A DNA stretch of 64,000 bases. Origin: an uncultured Armatimonadota bacterium (GTDB lineage: Bacteria; Armatimonadota; Fimbriimonadia; Fimbriimonadales; Fimbriimonadaceae). The position numbers and the translations under genes are program-made. Under the pieces are notes generated by a model that did no database searches, was not told the DNA's origin, and saw only the letters and a program-made list of their open reading frames with translations. Where the stretch lies: the NCBI GenBank assembly GCA_903927345.1, contig CAIYMO010000036.1:24198-88197 (forward strand), written 5' to 3'. Positions 59,344 to 64,000 of this stretch are shown one piece after another (position 1 is the first letter of the stretch; each line of letters begins with the position of its first letter).

Positions 59344-62301
59344 TTAGTCCAGCTTCCAGTCTTTCTCTACCGACTTGCCGCCGATTGTGATTCTCAACTT
59401 GTAGCTACCAATCGGAACGAAGGTGGCTCGCTTTGATTCAAACGGATCCTTGACGGCTTCTTTGGCGTCCTTCGGTGCAGCGGGAGGTCCGACAATAATC
59501 CCTTCCTTCGTGAGCCGAAGCTCGAGCGATGTGTTGTTGAGGCCCCGAATGACGTCTTGGTCTCGCTTGAGAACGACCTTGCCATCTTTATCAACCAACT
59601 CGATCGTGCCCGCTCCACTCGCCTTGGAGAAGAACGAACACTTCAGCGTTGGGATGCTCGATGGTTCGGTAGTGTACGGAGCACGGCGCTCGTAGCCCCA
59701 CATGACGCTTCGCGACATGTCGCTGAGCGAACTGATGGTCAGATCAGCCGAACGTTGCTCCTTAGTCAAAGCCATCACTGGCTTGAGAGGGAGAACCCAG
59801 CAACCGCGGGCGTGAGTTGCGACGACAAGATCGTATTCGCGCTCTTGGATCACCATGTCGTGGACAGGAAGGTGGCCGAGGGCACCTCCGAGGACTTCCC
59901 AGGTTGTTCCGCCATCAAAGGTGACGTAGACGCCTAGATCGGTTCCGACGTAGAGAATGTCCTTGTTCTTCGGATCTTCACGAACGACGTTGATCGTCTC
60001 ATGCGGTAAGTTGCCGACAATCGACTTCCAGGTTTTGCCTTGGTCTGTGCTCTTCCAAAGGTAAGCCGACCAGTCGTCCTCGCGGAATCCGCTTTGGGAG
60101 CAGAAGACGATGTTTTCGTCGTGGCGACTTGCAACGATTCTGGAAACCCACTTTTCGGGCTGAGGAGTTGGAATATCGATCCAAGTGTTTCCGCCGTCCG
60201 GGGTCATCGTCACTCGTCCGTCGTCACCACCGCAGTAGATGAGACCGAACTTGAGAGGGCTCTCGCTGAGGTCCTTGATCGTTGAGTGCGGAACGTCGCC
60301 GTTCGGGCGATTCCGCGTTAGATCAGGAGAGATAGGCTTGAAGGTTCGTCCACGGTCAAACGAACGGTACAGGCGATTGAATCCGATGTAGACGATGTCT
60401 GCATTGAACGTCGAGAGCTGAATTGGAGAAATCCAGTTAGCTCGTTGCGCCTCGCCTGCAGCGCCTCGAGGGCGGGCCGAGTAAGACGAGTTGTTCTTGA
60501 AGTCGCGGGCGTAGTGAGCACCGAACTGGGACGCGCCGTAGACCAGATCAAATTCTGGTCGAGGATCGATTGCGATTGCCGAGCCATCGCCACCTCCGAT
60601 GTCTTCCCACTTGTTAGGGCTGGTAACTCCGAGGAGGAAGTCACTGGGCCCTCGCATCGTGCCGTTGTCTTGAAGACCAGTGTAGATGTTGTAGGGAGAC
60701 TTATTGTCGACCGCAACGGTCGTTGTTTGCCCGACACTGAGGTTCTCGAAGTGGAACCAATTCTTGCCGTCGTTGCGAGACAGGTAGATTCCCCCGTCGT
60801 TGCCAACCCAAACGTGGTTCGGGTTGCGTTGGTCGAAGTAGACCGCGTGGTGGTCAACGTGAACATCTCGAGTTACGCCGTCTTTGAAGTTCTTGCCGCC
60901 ATCAGTGGAACGAAGCATGGGGACTCCACAGATCCAGACATCATCTGCGTTCTTCGGGTTAACAAAGACGCGCTCGTAGTAGTAGCCGCCGATCTCGCCA
61001 AACTTGGTGACTTTTGCGAATGTCTTACCGCCGTCGGTCGACTTGTACAGTTCGTCAGCGTTTTGGCCAGGATCGAACGCATTGGGACTCTTCACCTCGA
61101 TCTTGGCTTTGACATCGGCAATTGTCATCTTGCCGTCTTTAAGCCCGGCAAGGACGTCGTCAAGCTTGGCATCCGCCGGAGCGTACGCCTTCCAGAATGT
61201 CTCAAGGACAGGCTTCTCAATCTCTTGGAACATCTTTGCGTCGAGTTTGAGGAATCGCCGAGGAGTAAGGACACCACTTCGTGTTCGCTCATCTTCGTCT
61301 CCCCAGCCTTCGTTCTTGCCAGGGTTCTCCACGAAGGCATAGACAATCTTGTTGTCGCTCTTTGCCCAGGCGAGACCGACTCGGCCACAGCTCTCGCCGC
61401 TCGGAAGAGTGCTGATCTGTTTCCACGAGTTTCCACCGTCCTCGGTTCGATAGACTGCACTTCCTGGACCGGACTCAAGGAAGTTCCAAGCTCGTCGATC
61501 ACGTTGGTACATCGCGGCGACGGCGACTTTGGGGTTCTTCGGGTCGAGTTGGATGTCGATTGCGCCCGTGGACTCGTCCTTCTTGAGGACCTGCTTCCAG
61601 GATTTTCCTCCATCGGTGGTTTTGTAAAGGCCTCGCTCGGGGCTAGCCGAGTAAAGGTGACCGGTGACGGCAACCCAGACAGTGTTTTCGTCTTTAGGAT
61701 CCATCACGATGCGGCCGATGTGGTGGCTTTCGGGGAGGCCGATGAAGGTCCATGTTTTGCCGGAGTCGGTGGACTTGTACATCCCGGTCCCGGAGTAACT
61801 CGTCCGTTGGTTATTCGCTTCGCCCGTACCGAGGTAGATGGTCTTGCCATCTTTGCTTACGGCGAAGTCGCCAATGCCAAAACTAGGTTGATTATCCCAA
61901 AGGCTCGTCCAAGTTTGACCGTCGTCTTCGGTGCGGAAGAGTCCGCCGGTGGCGAAGGCGGCGTAGACCTGATCTGGATTGTTCTCAGGGGCAGTGATCA
62001 TCATGACCCGACCGCTCTGCGGTTCGGGCCCAACGTTCTTCCAGAGGTAGCCCATGAGGAAGGACTCCTTCTCGAGTTGAAGGCGCTTCTGGTAGGCGGC
62101 GTCTCGATCGGCGGCGAGGGTTCCTCGGACCACGGTTGGGTGGAACTTCTCGCGCTCAGCTTTCTTATCCCAAGGCTTGATGTCCTTGCTGCCAGACTGG
62201 CCGAACAGAATTTCTAGCTGTCGATCTTTGTCTTGGATGTCTTGACCAAACGTGACTGCCATCGCGGCAAGAAGGAAAACCGAAGAGAACAAACGCCCCA
62301 T
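59344..62301 (-). CDS. Sortilin/VPS10-like BNR-repeat exported protein
   Basis: 985 residues with a signal peptide (MGRLFSSVFLLAAMAVTFGQ). At least eight BNR-type Asp boxes follow, for example RTEDDGQTWTSL, KSTDSGKTWTFI, KTTDGGKSWKQV, RTEDGGNSWKQI, KSTDGGKTFAKV and KSTDQGKTWKSI. They form one or two large propellers, as in VPS10/sortilin-like and glycosyl-hydrolase-like BNR proteins. The last ~150 residues form a beta domain with VDKDGKVVLKRD. No enzyme active site is recognised; it probably binds proteins or glycans. Such genes are common beside amidohydrolase or protease genes in soil bacteria. Confidence 0.9.
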   Translation of the reverse strand: MGRLFSSVFLLAAMAVTFGQDIQDKDRQLEILFGQSGSKDIKPWDKKAEREKFHPTVVRGTLAADRDAAYQKRLQLEKESFLMGYLWKNVGPEPQSGRVMMITAPENNPDQVYAAFATGGLFRTEDDGQTWTSLWDNQPSFGIGDFAVSKDGKTIYLGTGEANNQRTSYSGTGMYKSTDSGKTWTFIGLPESHHIGRIVMDPKDENTVWVAVTGHLYSASPERGLYKTTDGGKSWKQVLKKDESTGAIDIQLDPKNPKVAVAAMYQRDRRAWNFLESGPGSAVYRTEDGGNSWKQISTLPSGESCGRVGLAWAKSDNKIVYAFVENPGKNEGWGDEDERTRSGVLTPRRFLKLDAKMFQEIEKPVLETFWKAYAPADAKLDDVLAGLKDGKMTIADVKAKIEVKSPNAFDPGQNADELYKSTDGGKTFAKVTKFGEIGGYYYERVFVNPKNADDVWICGVPMLRSTDGGKNFKDGVTRDVHVDHHAVYFDQRNPNHVWVGNDGGIYLSRNDGKNWFHFENLSVGQTTTVAVDNKSPYNIYTGLQDNGTMRGPSDFLLGVTSPNKWEDIGGGDGSAIAIDPRPEFDLVYGASQFGAHYARDFKNNSSYSARPRGAAGEAQRANWISPIQLSTFNADIVYIGFNRLYRSFDRGRTFKPISPDLTRNRPNGDVPHSTIKDLSESPLKFGLIYCGGDDGRVTMTPDGGNTWIDIPTPQPEKWVSRIVASRHDENIVFCSQSGFREDDWSAYLWKSTDQGKTWKSIVGNLPHETINVVREDPKNKDILYVGTDLGVYVTFDGGTTWEVLGGALGHLPVHDMVIQEREYDLVVATHARGCWVLPLKPVMALTKEQRSADLTISSLSDMSRSVMWGYERRAPYTTEPSSIPTLKCSFFSKASGAGTIELVDKDGKVVLKRDQDVIRGLNNTSLELRLTKEGIIVGPPAAPKDAKEAVKDPFESKRATFVPIGSYKLRITIGGKSVEKDWKLD

Positions 62302-62342
62302 GAGGCATAGTTTCGCATACAGGGAAGCAAAGTTGGTACTGT

Positions 62343-63734
62343 TCAGGAAAGTTTTAGCCTTCGGGCGAGTTCGCTCGAGAGAAGACCTTCGGGATCATAT
62401 TCCGATTTGAACACTCGGAATTTGTGGAGGGCGTCGCCCAAATACTGTTCGGCATCTTCGGGGCGAAGGGTTGAGTCCTTGGCAAAGTAGAAGCGACCGC
62501 CGTTTTTGAGTGTGAGGTCGTTCATCTTATGCGCGAGCTCCCAGAGCTTGGCTTTGTTCTTTTCAGTGACTTTGAAGTCGAGGGCAAGGGAGTACCCATC
62601 GACGGCGTGAGAGAAGAAGAACCGATCTGGGCGGTGGCGCTTGAGGACGCCGAGGAAGGATTCGAGGTTGTACTCTTGCTGGAGGCGAATCTGCTGGGCG
62701 AAAACGGCTTTGGCGTGCTCTTTTGGCACAAATGTTTGGTATTGGATGAAGCCACCAGGCTCGTAGGCGCGTCGCCAATCGGGGACGTAGTCGAGGAGGA
62801 AGGAGAAGGCGACAAGGCTCTGGTCGTGCATCTTGTTGTTGCCGATGGTGCTACTGGCGAACTGCTTGGCGGCGTTGAGGAGTCGCATTCCAGGGCGGTT
62901 ACAAAAAAGCTTGAGTTCCCTCCAGAGCACCGATTTTGGGAAGATACCGAGGATTAGGGCCGGCAAATCCTGGTTGGAGGCGACTCGACTGCCGAGGTCT
63001 TCGCGCTGTTTGTACCAGGCACCATGGAACTGTCCTCGACCCGCTTTTGCTCCCTTTGAGAAACAGTCGACCCAGGAAACCATGTAGTCGGCGTCGTGTT
63101 CGTACTTCTCGAACAGGGCGAATTGCTCGTCCCAGTTCTTTGCCGCTTCTGCCCAAACATCGAGATTCCCGCTGGCGACACGGTGCATCTTAAGCTTGAC
63201 CCGCGTGATGACCCCGAGGAGTCCGGCAGAGGAGATGACGGCGTAAAAGAGGTCATCCTCGTTGGTCAGAGTTTTCAGCTCACCGGTTGGGAAGAGGACG
63301 TCCATATCGACAACGTGCTCTCCGATGGTGCCTTGGCAGTAATTGTTCTTTCCGTGGACGTTCATCCCGAGCGCACCGCCCAGGGTTGGATACATGGTTC
63401 CGGTGACGACGGGTGGCCAGTAGCCGTCTTCAAGGCAGTAGCGCCATAGGTTCTCGATGGTGACACCACTTTCGCAGTCAATGATTCCACTTGCTGAGTC
63501 CCATGCGAGGATGCGATTCATCCGCGTGATGTCAATGAGGAGCGATTCGGCGCCAATGTTGCCGTCGCCGTAGCTGCGACCTGCTCCTCGAAGCGTCACC
63601 TTACGGCCAGATGCGCGCGCCTCTTCAAAGACTGATCGGATTTCCTCGACCGAAGTAGGGCGATACACATAGGCGTCAGCGGCCTGGGTCATTCCGTATC
63701 CCGCAACGCGGGTAATGCGCTGGGGAGAGATCAT
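62343..63734 (-). CDS. FAD-dependent oxidase, DprE1-like
   Basis: 463 residues of the vanillyl-alcohol-oxidase fold. The FAD-binding segment is GRKVTLRGAGRSYGDGNIGA, then GTMYPTLGGALGMNVHGKNN and SSAGLLGVITRVKLKM. The C-terminal half (QTFVPKEHAKAVFAQQIRLQ, LALDFKVTEKNKAKLWELA) matches decaprenylphosphoryl-ribose 2'-oxidases. In mycobacteria DprE1 oxidises a polyprenyl-phospho-ribose for arabinan synthesis, together with DprE2. The next gene upstream is a DprE2-like reductase, overlapping by 4 bp, so the pair likely epimerises a polyprenyl-linked sugar here too. The actual sugar is not known. Confidence 0.88.
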   Translation of the reverse strand: MISPQRITRVAGYGMTQAADAYVYRPTSVEEIRSVFEEARASGRKVTLRGAGRSYGDGNIGAESLLIDITRMNRILAWDSASGIIDCESGVTIENLWRYCLEDGYWPPVVTGTMYPTLGGALGMNVHGKNNYCQGTIGEHVVDMDVLFPTGELKTLTNEDDLFYAVISSAGLLGVITRVKLKMHRVASGNLDVWAEAAKNWDEQFALFEKYEHDADYMVSWVDCFSKGAKAGRGQFHGAWYKQREDLGSRVASNQDLPALILGIFPKSVLWRELKLFCNRPGMRLLNAAKQFASSTIGNNKMHDQSLVAFSFLLDYVPDWRRAYEPGGFIQYQTFVPKEHAKAVFAQQIRLQQEYNLESFLGVLKRHRPDRFFFSHAVDGYSLALDFKVTEKNKAKLWELAHKMNDLTLKNGGRFYFAKDSTLRPEDAEQYLGDALHKFRVFKSEYDPEGLLSSELARRLKLS

Positions 63735-64000
63735 ATCTTAAGTTTTCGGAAGATCGGACTCGGAATCCTCTTTATGATGTAGAACGCGATGCGGTGGGCG
63801 AGTTTGAGATAGTGCTCCCCGTTCTTATCTGCCTTGTGCAGAATGACCTCGGCAGCCTTTGAGGCGGGCATCATGCCTTTCATGTTGAGCGGCGCGGTCA
63901 TCTCCGTATCAACGGGTCCAGGCTTGATCGTGCTGACGCACACACCTCGGTTGCGCAGGGCTTCGAGGTATGTGTGGAAGAATGCCTTGGAAGCGTTGTA
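63731..64000 (-). CDS. Short-chain dehydrogenase, DprE2-like (partial, N-terminus off the right edge)
   Basis: The visible 89 C-terminal residues begin at the catalytic motif YNASKAFFHTYLEALRNRGV (YxxxK). They continue with VSTIKPGPVDTEMTAP, the SDR loop after the fifth strand, and end with the hydrophobic-basic tail AFYIIKRIPSPIFRKLKI. This tail and the neighbouring DprE1-like gene match DprE2-type ketoreductases. The Rossmann NAD(P) motif is outside the window. The stop codon overlaps the start of the DprE1-like gene (ATGA). Confidence 0.85.
   Translation of the reverse strand, partial: YNASKAFFHTYLEALRNRGVCVSTIKPGPVDTEMTAPLNMKGMMPASKAAEVILHKADKNGEHYLKLAHRIAFYIIKRIPSPIFRKLKI

Noticed and set aside
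60445..62217. 590-codon plus-strand open frame
   Set aside because: Antisense shadow of the BNR propeller gene; its translation has no domain sense and follows the codon bias of the real gene.
1..64000. CRISPR arrays, IS elements, prophage, toxin-antitoxin or defence islands
   Set aside because: No regularly spaced repeats, transposase, integrase, phage structural or nuclease/helicase defence genes were seen.

Overview
The window is chromosomal DNA from a free-living, Gram-negative-type bacterium with flagella. Cues are exported proteins with Sec signals, a lipoprotein, FliS, and c-type cytochromes. My best guess is Armatimonadota (Fimbriimonadia-like). The cues are a moderate GC content, heavy use of CGA for arginine, a broken-up ribosomal protein cluster, and a mix of tricorn-type protease, sortilin/BNR propeller, DUF1573 and proteasomal-ATPase genes. 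That placement is an inference; a 16S or marker-gene search was not possible. No rRNA, tRNA, CRISPR array, phage or insertion sequence was seen.

Region 1 (1-10.8 kb) is a rearranged spc/alpha ribosomal cluster on the minus strand. rpsN-rpsH-rplF-rplR-rpsE-rpmD-rplO-secY-adk-map run as one tight operon. infA stands alone, and rpmJ-rpsM-rpsK-rpoA form a third unit. Two plus-strand genes (a YceI-like exported protein and an unknown exported protein) sit between these blocks. rpsD is missing between rpsK and rpoA, and rplE and its partners are missing before rpsN. An XRE-cupin regulator closes the block.

Region 2 (11-24.4 kb) is accessory in character. It holds a LYVGGxF propeller, a small membrane protein, fliS with a FliT-like gene, a 665-aa exported protein, and prfB with an intact programmed +1 frameshift. 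Next comes an operon of a dead matrixin-like/DUF1573 protein and a tetraheme cytochrome. It ends with a co-directional run: a DnaA-like ATPase with a DnaA box upstream, a CBS-GGDEF protein, an ARC/Mpa-type ATPase and an AraC regulator.

Region 3 (24.4-41.5 kb) is metabolic: deoA, DUF488, a degenerate cyclase-like membrane protein, and a sugar ABC importer in which the binding protein is fused to one permease. It continues with lpdA, cutC, an mhqO/mhqD-like pair, a yebC-rhomboid-acyltransferase operon, an esterase, a GH20 hexosaminidase, hflX and a creatininase-family hydrolase.

Region 4 (41.6-64 kb) contains a tricorn protease homologue, a TauE/SafE permease, pyrD, an exported beta-rich protein, gyrB, ribE with a 93-bp tandem duplication at its 3' end, surE-hom, and a large exported zinc metalloprotease. 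Two tandem cyclophilins and a sortilin-like BNR propeller follow. A DprE1-like oxidase beside a DprE2-like reductase runs off the right edge.
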